Part shown: in pieces, positions 9,701 to 21,700 of the stretch
Position numbering within the stretch: the stretch's first letter is position 1
Layout: the number at the start of each line of letters is the position of its first letter
NCBI GenBank assembly: GCA_913043285.1
Contig: CAJWML010000009.1
Span: 1-64,000, forward strand
DNA length: 64,000 nucleotides
Source: CAKZNE01 sp002695025
GTDB taxonomy: Bacteria; Bacteroidota; Bacteroidia; Flavobacteriales; Schleiferiaceae
Direction: 5' to 3'
The notes under the pieces: model-generated
Told to the model about the DNA's origin: nothing
Database searches by the model: none
What the model saw: only the letters and a program-made list of their open reading frames with translations
Made by a program: the position numbers and the translations under genes

Positions 9701-12700
9701 GCATCGGGAAGAGTGATCTCATACACCGGGTTCAACGTCAATTGACGGGAAAGCACGGAATCACAGCCACTTGCTGCCATAAGAGTATCGTAATATAATC
9801 CGCTCTGATGATGGTACTCTCCGAATATTAAGGCACTATCCACGCCACAAAGGTTTAGTGGTGAGAAAACATACTGCTTACCCGGATTCACGCTCAGCGC
9901 CTGGCGTATAATAGAATCGCAACCACCCGAGCTTTGCAGGGTATCGTAATAATATCCGGCTGTATTGCGATAGGTACCAAAGATCAGGGCACTGTCTCCG
10001 GCACAAACTTCTGCATCAGCCGTGGTGTAAATACCACCGGATAATACATTGATGGTAGCGGTTCCCGTAACTGTAAAGCCACTGGCATCCGTCACATTTA
10101 CCGTATAGATACCGGGCCGCGCGGCTATGGAATCAGTTCCGGCACCATTGCTCCACTGGTAGGTATAGGGCGCTATACCGTTCCCGCTTACCGTTACTTT
10201 AGCCGAACCGGTATCACCATAACAGGCGGCAGTGGTGGTAAAGCTAAGGTTGAACTTACCGATCTGAGTGGAGTCTACATTATCATTATAGGTGAATTCG
10301 AGTTGCGTGGAGTTCACGATCTCACCCACCAGGGTAGTCTGGTTATCCACCACGGGCCAATCTACATTGACCAGCACGCTATCTCCGGGGTTTATGTTGC
10401 CCAGGGGCACCGTACTGATATTGATGGTATCCAGCACGTTATTCACGTAGGATATAGTAGCATCTGCTTCCGTAGCCAGATCTCCGTTATTTTTCACGTA
10501 ACCGAATACCTGGATGGTATCGCCCAGGGCCGGAGCAATATCACTACTCTTAAAATTCACCCACATGAGGTTCGCAGCCTCCCCTACTACTACGGCACGG
10601 GTAGCTTCGTTATTGAGTTCGTCATTTTCAGGGATCTCATTATCACTATCAATAATAGCGCGTATAACGTGAACGCCCGGTATGTTGGATGACCAACGCT
10701 CATTGAGGCTGTAGCTGGTGTTGTCTCCGTTAACAAGGCCAACAACAGGCTTAATGGAGTCAAAGGGCATTCCGTCAATCAACACCTTGAGTTCCATCAG
10801 GTCATTGATATTGGACTTACCGATGTTCTCGTAGGAGATCACAAAGTCTACGGTATCATTGAGATCAGGGTTGATCACGCTGGGGTTGATGAATTGCGAA
10901 AGGATACGCATATCCGGACGGTTATTCACCGTTACCTGCCTTACCAGCACATTATCGGTTTCATCACACTCAGGATACGCATTATCCGGGTCTACCGTCA
11001 TGGTGAAGGTATAGGTACCCACCTGATTGAATACGAAGTTAGTGGGCAATACGGCCAAACGCGGACAGGCGCAAGTTTTCTGCACCTGCGTGAGCAGGGC
11101 ATTCCCCAGGTTTTGGGTACCTGCTATCCCGGGACCGCTTACTTCAAACTGCACTTCCAGGCTATCGGCTTTGTAGAGGTGATCTACATCTACCGCCACC
11201 GCCAGGAAGGCCGTTTCATTTACGTTGTAAGTACGATTCCAGAAGTCAGCTCCGCCACAGCGTGGCACCGGCTGAAACTCCCAGCACAGGTTATCGGTCT
11301 GGCTATTGTTGTTTTCGTTAAACTCATTGGTTACCGTATTGCGGGCATCCGCTGTAACGGTGAGCTGGGCTGCTCCCGAAGCAGTAGCCACGGCATTGGT
11401 TTGCACCAACAGACTTTGACCGGGTTGGATATCGCCAATGGTTACGGTATAAGTAGCTCCGGTGCTCACCACAAAGTCCACATCCATAGGACCGGTGGCA
11501 ACGGCATTACCGGTATTGCGCACGGTAGCTTCAAAGACCACCGCTCCTCCGGGAGCCGTTGGACTAAAGGGGTCTACCTGAACATTGCCACAACCACTGA
11601 TGGTCAGATCAGGCTTACACTCCAGAATGGTTCGTGAGTAGGTGGCTGTATTGTTGGTTTCATCGGTTTCGGTAACTACACCTCCGGTAGCTACGGTAGT
11701 ATCGCAATGAATGTTGAAGGTGTACACTCCCGCTGCGGTGTAGGTAAAGGCTTTGTTAAAGCTCACACTGCTGAATGCGTTGATGTTGGCAATGCTATGA
11801 TGTAAGGTATCAATGGGAGTTCCGTTGAAGCTTACATAAATGTCACAGTCAAAAGCTCCGGTAGCTACTGCTCCACGGTTGGAAACCCGGAACCCGGCCC
11901 CGGATGCGTTACACAGGTACTGACTGGTATAGGGTCCGTTGGTGGGTACAATATCCGGCAGCGCAGGATATACGCGTATCGTGCGGCAATAACGGTTGTT
12001 GCTGAAGTTGGTTTCACCTACGGTGCGGGCATCATCGGCAATAACACATATTGTATAGGTTCCCGGACTGTTAAATGTAATATTGTTAAAGCTGTAAGAT
12101 GTGCTTTCACCGGGGCCCATCTGTGGCATATTCTGATCCATCAGTACCGGCACACCTCCGGTTTGGGTAAAGCTCATGATGTGTGCAATAGCGGTATCAC
12201 AACCTATGTTGCGGATGGTAGCGGTACCATCAATGGATTGCCCTACAATAATGGAATAATCCGAAAGCGAGAGGTAGGCCGCCAGATCGGGCGTGGTACA
12301 TGGGCAACTCAGTATGTCAAAAGTAGTGGTAGAATCCCCGGTAAGGGTAAAGTCCGTTACTTCTACATTGGTAGAATAAGTGCCGGGTATCACCGGTGCA
12401 GGAATACTGATGGAGAAGTATCCCCGGGAGTTAGTTAAACCGGTATAGGTAGCTCCTCCCCTGTTCATGGTTACGGTAGCCCCGGCCACGCTGCTATCCT
12501 GCAGAGGAACGGCTGTTTGTGTGTAGTAGGCGTAACCGGATATCCGTGTATAACTACCGGGAGTTGAACATCGTGATGATGGGCTGGCTGTAGGATACAC
12601 CACAATAGCACCCGGCAGGTTGTAATCTCCGTTAATGAACGGACGCCTGGCTACATTATCCAATTCGTTGGATTCAGCTATTACGTTGGTATAGTCTACC

Positions 12701-15700
12701 GTAACTTCCATGGGGCACCAGGCATCTACTGCAGGAGTGGTAATGTTCCAGCTAACGGTGGTAGAACTCCTTGGTGAAAGGCTGGGCACCGTAATATCAG
12801 GATATACCAGGGTGGTATCGTATTGATTCACCAGGTGTACCACAAAATTCTGGGCGGTATAATCCGAAGTATTGGTAATGGTGGCCGACACGGTTAAAGG
12901 TGAACTTACCGGTGGGTTGGGATTACTGAAGGTGATGTTGTTGGCAAAGATCTCCAGGTCGGGCTGGGCCAGTACATCCAGGTTATCAAACGGTCCGAAG
13001 ATCACTTCCTTATTGTTCTCCACTACCTGGGTGAGTATATGGTAGTTCATACCTACTTCCAGGGAATTAATGGAAGCCAGATACACCTTACCGTCCCTGG
13101 GGTCCTGATCAGTGGGATCTGCCTGGGACATTACGATGGTGCGGTCTTTAGCATTGTTGTATTGACCGTTACCTTCGTAATCCAATATAGTTCGTGGGAA
13201 GCCGTAGGGTGGCAAAGCACCGGTAGTATCGTAATAGGTGACTTCAAAATTAAAAGTGGTGTACTCATCACCGGTTTCCGGGTATACCAGGGAGCTGGAA
13301 TAGTTGGCATTGCCGGTAAAGGTGAAATAGCGTTGGGGTGGCACAAAATCCAGCGTGGTGATATGCACACTATCGCAATTATTTATGCTGGTGAACACAT
13401 CGGTATACACACCAGAAGTAGTTTGATAGCTTCCGCCCACCATTACGCTATCGCCAATAGCCACGGTTTGCGCGGAAGAAGATGTATCTACCGGGTATAC
13501 GGTGAGTGTGGTTACCACGGTGCTGTCGCAACCGCTTATGCTGGTGAGAAGATCTGTATATACACCGGAAGTACTGCGTGGTGCTCCCTCCAGAATTACG
13601 GACTGCCCTTTGCAAATGTCCAGCGACACATTGTGGTTATACACCGGATTTACCACCAGATCGTAATAAACCACACTATCACAGCCTGTAACAGCCTGCA
13701 ATACATTGTAGTAGGCACCAGCCGTTTGGCGGTAAGCACCAAACAAAAGCGCACTATCTCCCTGGCATATTTCCGGACTTCCCAGCCTAAAGGTGTCTAC
13801 CGGGTTTACTACCAGCTCTATGGCGGTAATACTATCGCAACCGGTTTGGGCAGTATAAGTGGCGTAATAAGTCCCTGCTGAAGTTCGTAAGGTGTCAAAG
13901 ATATTGGCGCTTTCTCCCTGGCATATCGTTACAGCAGACAGCATGATTGAATCTACCGGCAGAACAACCAGATCCTGGGTAAGTATGCTGTCACAGCCGT
14001 TGACGGCCGTAAGTGTATCGTAATACGAACCGGCCATAGACCGCAGCGAACCAAAAATACTGGCGGTTTCGCCTTCACAAATGGTTACCGGTATGAGGGT
14101 GGAATCGCTGGTGGGTAACAGGTTAACGATGGTAGTTACCACACTGTCGCAGCCGTACTGGTTGGTAAAAGCTTGGGTAGAACTCCCTGCCTGACCGGGA
14201 TCACAAGTGGTTAAATTTACTTCTACTGTATCGGTGATATTATTCACGCTTACAGTTACTGAATCCTGGGTTATGCAGTTATTTCCGTTATCTATGGTAA
14301 CCACATAGGTAGTGGTAACCGTTGGCCCCACGGTAATGGAAGAGCCGGAAAGTCCGTTGCTCCAGTTGTAGCTATTACCTCCTGAAGCCGTTAAGGTTAT
14401 AGCACTGCCTTCACAAATGGCCGTATCATTGGTAATACTGATAGCCGGAGCCGGGTTATTGATGATCGTATTCTTAATAGTATCGTTTGCCAGGTTATTG
14501 TCCGAAGGCAAACTGGTGTATACTTCAATGGCATAGCTACCTACGGCACTAAGATCAACACCGGTTGAGAAGGTAAAATCCAGGGTGTTACCCCCGTCAA
14601 TGTTGGAAGTAATGGTTTCGGTCAGGGTATCACTATTTACCACCAGACTCACATCAAAATTACCCTGAGCCTGCGAACCGGTATTGGCTACCCGCACGGT
14701 AAACTGTTCATTGGCGCCCAAAAGACAGCCTGAGGTTGGACTCAATACCGTTATGGGGCTTACATCTCCGGGGAAATAATTTACCTCATCCGCACCGATA
14801 TCAGGTTTACTGGCATTACGGTTTTCACCATCAATATCAGTGGTGACAAGCGTTATAGGGGTTCCGGTGCTATCCAAAGCGGATTGGGTGATGTGCAGAT
14901 CCTTGTCTGAAACAAAGAGTGGGTCTACGGAAACAGAATGGGCATCCATTCCGGTAGCCGCTTGCCAGGCCGCAAGATCAGCCAGATCACCACCCCCGGA
15001 AAAGTTGTAAAAAGTATACGTGCCGTTGCTGATGAAGTTATTGTAATCGGATATAGCCGTGCTATTGACACTGTAGTAGGCGTAACCACCACCTCCAGCC
15101 ATGGCAATATTATTCTTGAATTGAAGGCTATTGGTGTTATTGACCATGTAAAATGCTCTACCGTTGCTGGAAAGATGGTTGGCGCTATTGTACACCACAT
15201 CGGTATAACCGCTGTAAAGGATATAGAAAGCATCCATGCTGTTGGTACCATTATACTGTGCACCGATACTGGCAAAGTTGTTGGCTACCACGCCCCTGTC
15301 TTGTGCAGCACCATCCATATTGTAGAGGTAGTATCCTACACCCATCTTATCAATAAGTACCTGGTTAGCGTTGATCCTGAAACCATCTGAAAAATTGACC
15401 AGGTAAAAACCGTTGTAGGAGCTATTTGAGTTGGTAACTTCTATGTAGTTTCTGCTGATCTGTGGAGCTACAAAATCATAGGCATACACGCCATAACGAT
15501 ACTGTTCGCTGAAGCGGTTGTCTATAATTTTCAGCCCGGTGGAGTTGGTAGCATCAATGTAAATACCGGCATTACCATTCACAAAAAGAGAATTCCGGAT
15601 GTGCAGGTCTTCTATGTCCCCGATTCCCGAAACACCCTGTACATTAAAGTTGGTAGTAGCCGGCATATTGAATACGCAGTTCAAGAACTGAATTCCGCGG

Positions 15701-18700
15701 GTATCATTGGAGAGTTCGGCCAGCAAGGCATAGGTGGAACTTTGTCCTTCCAGGGTCATGTCTTTAAAACTGAAGTAGTCCGCACCATTCAGTTTAACCG
15801 TAGTACGGTTGGTACTATTGCCGTTAAAAGTGAGTTTCACCAGGGATGAATCTCCGCTCAGCGACTGGAAAACAATGCTATCTGTAGGTGAGGCACCGGC
15901 TACTTCGTGTAGCGTGATCTGCTCGGTATAGGTGCCGTTATTTACTCGGAACGTAACCCAACTGAGTACCCCTCCGGCATGCAAGGCATCAACGGCTGAT
16001 ACAAAAGTGGGAAAATCGGCTGAACCACCTCCCAAACTGTAGTAACCGGAAAGAGCAGGATACAGATCTGGCGCACCGGCAGTATCATTGGCATTCAGGA
16101 TGTCCGGGTTGCCGTTGGGCAGCGATACCCAGGCTACAATATTGTGCGAGGTACCCGGGCTAAAGTTGTAAGTTCCTATAGCCACGGAATCATCCTGCGC
16201 ACCGGTGGCAAGGCTACCTACCCAGTTGTAGGTGGTTTGGGCTACACCATTCACCTTCCAGGTTATCTGCGCAGTTTTGAGCGTATCCAAACCGTTGTTA
16301 AGCATACTCACGTATACCGTATTGTTGCCGGAGGCAAAAGGTATCACCGGACCGGTTAGTGCGGTAAGAGCGGCATCATCGGTATTCACGGTAAATTCAT
16401 CGGCACCAATATCAGGACGAGAAGGATCACGGGTATCACCGTCAAAATCAGTATTCACATAAGGCAGCGGTGTTCCTGCGGCATTAAGCCCTACAGACTC
16501 TACATGTACATCATTGGTATCGGAAAACTGGGCCAGTTGCGAAACACCGTTGGTATCCAGATTACTGACGGCCTGGAAAGCAGACAAGTCACTATAGGCT
16601 GAGTTGCGATAGCGGGCCAGCGTAGCTCCACTGCTGTACAGGTTGTTATGATCCTGCTCATACGATGAATAACCATCCATATCAATGGCGTAACCCTGCC
16701 CTTCGTTCTGGAAGATGTTATTGTAGACCTTCATATTGCTACAACTGCTTTCGTAAAAAGCTTCGGTGGACGTAGAACTGTTGAAAGACCGCACGGAATT
16801 ATAGGCCACGTTCAAATAGTCACAGGAGCTTGCATAGATCCCTGAACCGGAATTGCTACCGGACAAACCAACGTAGTTATTGGTCAATAAGACTTCATCA
16901 CCGTTGGTTCCATCTACGTCCGAGAGATAAATGCCATCATCGGTAGCCAAAATGTAATTGCCGCTTACCCGGCCACCCTCGCGGGAAAAATAGCCGTATA
17001 TTCCGGTATAGCTGGTATTACCACGATTGGTATACACCGAGTCTCCGCTTACGGTAAAATCGGATTGGTCTTCAAAGTAAATACCCCGGTAATACTGATC
17101 CACGAAATTGCTGTTGATAACCCGAAGTCCGGTCACGGTGCCACTCACACCACCGTAGGCATTGATACCGTAACGACCGCCTTTAAAGGTGCAGTTCATC
17201 ACGCTTAAAGAATCGCTCCGGCTGCCGTACTCACTTGCCAGCAATACTTCACCGTTAGTTCCGAAGATGGTATCACTGAATACACAATTCATGAAATTGA
17301 TGTGACTGGCGTTACTGTCCAGTAAAACCAGGCCCAAACCAGTATAGATGTAATCACTACGGAAGGTGATATCCTTAAAACTGAAATGATTGGCACCTCT
17401 AAGCTCTAACTGCACAGGACTGTAGGTGTTGGTTCTCAGTTTTACCAACTCTGGGTTGTTACTTTCGGAGACAAACAGAATGGAATCCGTAGCACTGGCA
17501 CCGCGAACCGGCCGCATCAACAATGTTTCGTTGTATTCTCCGTCCCTAACACTAAAGGTTACCCAACCGGAAACACCTCTTTCGCTAAGAGCAGTATTGG
17601 CCGCGGTGAAATCGGCAAAATCAGGATTGGCACCTCCCAGGGTATACAAACCGGAGAGAGCCGTAATCAGGCCATCTTGCTCAATGGTATCATTAGTAGC
17701 CAGCACATCGGCATTACCATTAGGTAAAGAGGTGTAAGCCTTAATGGTGTATACCGTATCTGTCAGGAAATTATAGGTCCCGATGTTTACGGAGTCCTGG
17801 CTTTGTCCGGTGGGTAAATTCCCGGAATAGTTATAAGCCGTTTGAGCCACACCGTTTACTTCCCAGTTAATAGTAACAGCCGTAAGAGTGTCGGCTCCAT
17901 TATTGAGCAGTTCTACGTATACGTTCTGGTTGCCAGGCTCAAAGGGTATTTGCGGTCCCTGGATGGCCAGAAGGCCGGCATCATCGCCTAGCGGTTCAAA
18001 TTCATCGGCTCCAATGTCGGGTGTGGAAGCATCCCGACTTTCACCATCAATATCATCGCTTACATACGCCAAAGGTGTAGCAGCTTTGTTTAAAATACTG
18101 GCGTTTACGTGTAGATTGGTATCATTCAAAAATTGCGCATCTGCTGACACGGAATTAGCGGCCTGGCTGCTCACACTCTGCCAGTCGGCAAGGTCTGCTG
18201 CATCAGTGGTAGACCAACGCGCCAATTTGCTACCGGTAGTGTACAGGTTGTTGTAATTAAAAGAAGTGGTGGTATTGCTATGATCTACTTTTACAGCATA
18301 GCCTCCTCCTTCATTCTGGAAAACGTTGTTCAACACCTCTACCCCATTGCTACCGTTGTAGTAACTATAGTCGTCATTAAAGGCAGCACCATCTGGATCA
18401 GTATTAGTGGTCAACAGGTTGTTGTGCACCACTTTTACATAATCCAGGGATTGAAGTTCCATGGTGTAGCCACCGCTGTTATTGCCTCCGGTGGAGATGA
18501 AGTTATTAGCAATGAGATAAGGGTCTGAAGGATGACCTTGCAAGCTAAAGCCATACATACCATCATTGGCGTTAACGGCATAAATACGGTTCTTGATTAT
18601 GCTACCCCCAGTGGAATAGTATACGTAAAGTCCTTGATACGAGGCACTGGCACCGGAGCGCGGTATAATGAGGTTGTTACGGACGGTAATACTATCCTGG

Positions 18701-21700
18701 GCGGAGAGGTATAATCCAAAGTTATAACCACCCAGTATATTGGAATTGGTAACATTCAGGTGACTGCTTCGCCCGGATCGCCCGCTGGTGTAAAGACCAT
18801 AATAACCGTTTAGTAAGGTAGATGCATTAATGCTGATGTGGTGAGGTTCGGCCATATTCGAACTGTTGTAGACGTATACCACACTGGTTAATGAGCTGCT
18901 GGTAGAACCGGATATCAATGCACAATTATCCAGGGTAATATAAGCCGCACTGGAATCCAGGTACAGCACGCGGCTATAGGAATTGGCGCTGGTGTTCTCG
19001 ATGGTAAGATGTTCAAAGCTCATACGCTGGCTACCGTTGATACGGATCACGTAATTCTCGGAAGAATTGGTATAGCCGGCATTGAGTGTTACCGCTGCGC
19101 TATCCATTGCTTCAGAGCGGAAGGTAACCGTATCGGAAACGTTGAGCGTGGGGAAACGGGTAAACTCGAGGCGTTCGGAATAGGTACCGCTACGCACATC
19201 AAAGAATACATGATCGCGGATACCACCCAGGTTCAGGATATCCGCAGCAGCGGTAAAGCTGGTAAAATCAGGAGTAGTACCACCTATGGTGTAGGTGCCA
19301 GCTAATGCAGGAGTTATGGGACCAACAAAAGCCGTATCATTGACTGCCAGGGCATCGGCACCACCATTGGGCATGGAGGTATAAGCCTCAAGATTGTAAA
19401 CCGTGGTCTCGGCAAAGTTTACGTTACCCAATAAAACCCAGGCCGTATCTCCGGTATTTAATGAACCATTGTAGTTTACGGCACTTTGCGCCACACCATT
19501 CACACTCCAGTTAATGGTAGCACTGGTGAGAGTGACCCCGCCAAAATTACGGATCACCGCTTTTACCGGCAGGCTACCCGCTGCAAAAGGCATTTCGGGT
19601 ACCACAAGCGCATACACCCCGGCATCCTGGGAAGTAGGAGAAAATTCATCGGCTCCGATATCCGGATTGGAAGCATCGCGCGTTTCACCTTCAATATCGG
19701 TGGTAATTCCGCTTACCGGGCTTCCATTGTTGTTAAGTGCCACCTGGGCACTCTGGTAGGAAGTATCGTTGTAAAAATAAGGTGGCTCGGAGATGGAGTT
19801 GCTATCCTTCCCGGAAGCGGCTATAAGATCGGACAGGGTTTTTACTTCGTCTTCCCAGTACCCTACATCGCCATTGGCATTGTAGAAGTTATTGAAGTCC
19901 GATTGATCAATACTTAGTCCGGAATGCACGTACAGCGCATCACCACCCTTAACCGCAATGTTGTTATTGAGAAGGTGTATCGCACCGCCTCCACTCAAAT
20001 GCAAACCAATGTTATTAGTGTTGGTGCTGACCAGGTTCACAGTATTGAAGACCACATTCACATTCAGCGAGCCCAATATATAAATACCTTCCGCGGAACT
20101 GCTGGCACTGTTGAGATGGATAAAGTTATTGGCCACCCGTGCAGGCTGCGCTGCGGTGGCATCGCAATAATCCAGGTTAATACCCTGCCCGCCTTCTACG
20201 TTCATAATGTGGTTGCGCTGCACGGAAAGGGTACTGTCACAATACCTCAGCTCAATAGCAATGAAAGAGCTGGTTGAGTTGGTATTGATCAGGTTATCAT
20301 CTATGGTCACAAAATTGGCTCCATAAAGATAGACACCATCGTAGCGCTGGTTGATGAACTGGTTATGGGTAATGGTAAAATGATCGGCATCACTACCGTT
20401 GTTATAAATTCCGGAGTAACCATTCAGGAAATAGCTGTGGCTGAATTCCAGGTAATCACATTCTGCTGCACTATTAACCTCCACCAACTGATAATTATAA
20501 GGACTGGCAACATCTACGTTTTTAATGACGCTGTTGTGGAAAGTGATGTGGTTGGAACCACCTTCAAAATAAACTACCCGGTCATAAGTAGCATTATTGG
20601 AGGCAATGCCCATGTGACGGAAGCTTACATAACCCGCCCCGTTAAAACGGAGGGTGTAATTGCTGGAGAACGTAGCGGAATTGTTGGATAAAGTAACTGT
20701 GCTACTGTCCAGGGCAACACTTTCAAAAATGATCTCTGAACCAGGACCGGCACCCTCAATCTGTGGTAATGAAATTTGCTCAAAATAGGTTCCTGCTGCC
20801 ACCTGGAAAGTGGTGGTACCACAAATTCCTTTAGCGATCAGGTCATTAACGGCTGCGGTAAAGCTCCCGTAGTCTGCGCCTACTCCACCAATGGTGTAAT
20901 TACCACCCAAACCTACGGTAGTACTCACCTCCACGCTGTCATTGGAAGTCTGGGCATCAGCCAGGCCATTGGGCTGATAGGTATAAACGGTAAGGTTATA
21001 GGCTACCCCGGAAATAAAATTATAGTTACCCAGACTTACCTCAGCGGTGTGAGAGCCACTGCCCAATAAGGTATCCAGCATACTGGTGTATTTTACCGGG
21101 TTTTGAGCCACACCATTCACTTCCCAGCCTATCATCAGGCTATCAATCTGGTTATTACCGAAGTTACCTACAGTAGCTTTAACAGCTGATGATCCGGCAC
21201 AGGTAATATCTGTGATGTTGGTGGAAACCACACCGGCATTATTGGCCACGTCCGGTAAAAAGGTCATCTGTACCTGTGGTTTGTTGTTGGTGGTTGAAGA
21301 GACCGGTATTCCGCATTGGTCAGAACCATCGCTCCGGGTAAAGCCTGCATTATTACTTCCATCATTGTAATACCTTACCCTTCCGGTGGAAGTATAGTCG
21401 AATACGCGATCAAAGCAAACGTCCACAACAATATTATCCGTGCCGTTCCAATCAAACACGCTGTCCAGGCTCAGCATATCAAAGCCGCCCGCTAAAGGCG
21501 AATAAGCGGAACGCTTATAAACCTGCTTCAAAGGGGCAGCAATGTGCGAAGAAGCATCATTGGCCGAAGTATGCCCTACGGAGATGGTAAAATCCGGCAA
21601 GTTATGGATTGGAGCGTTTTCAATGTAAAAGCCCAGCTCAGTCAGTTTCCCCGAAAAAACACCTGCGGCATTCAGCTCTGCAGCACGGTATACGATCTGC

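Noticed and set aside
13039..13881. Plus-strand open frame of 280 codons within the giant surface-protein gene
   Set aside because: It mirrors the repeat-rich minus-strand coding sequence and shows no recognisable motif.
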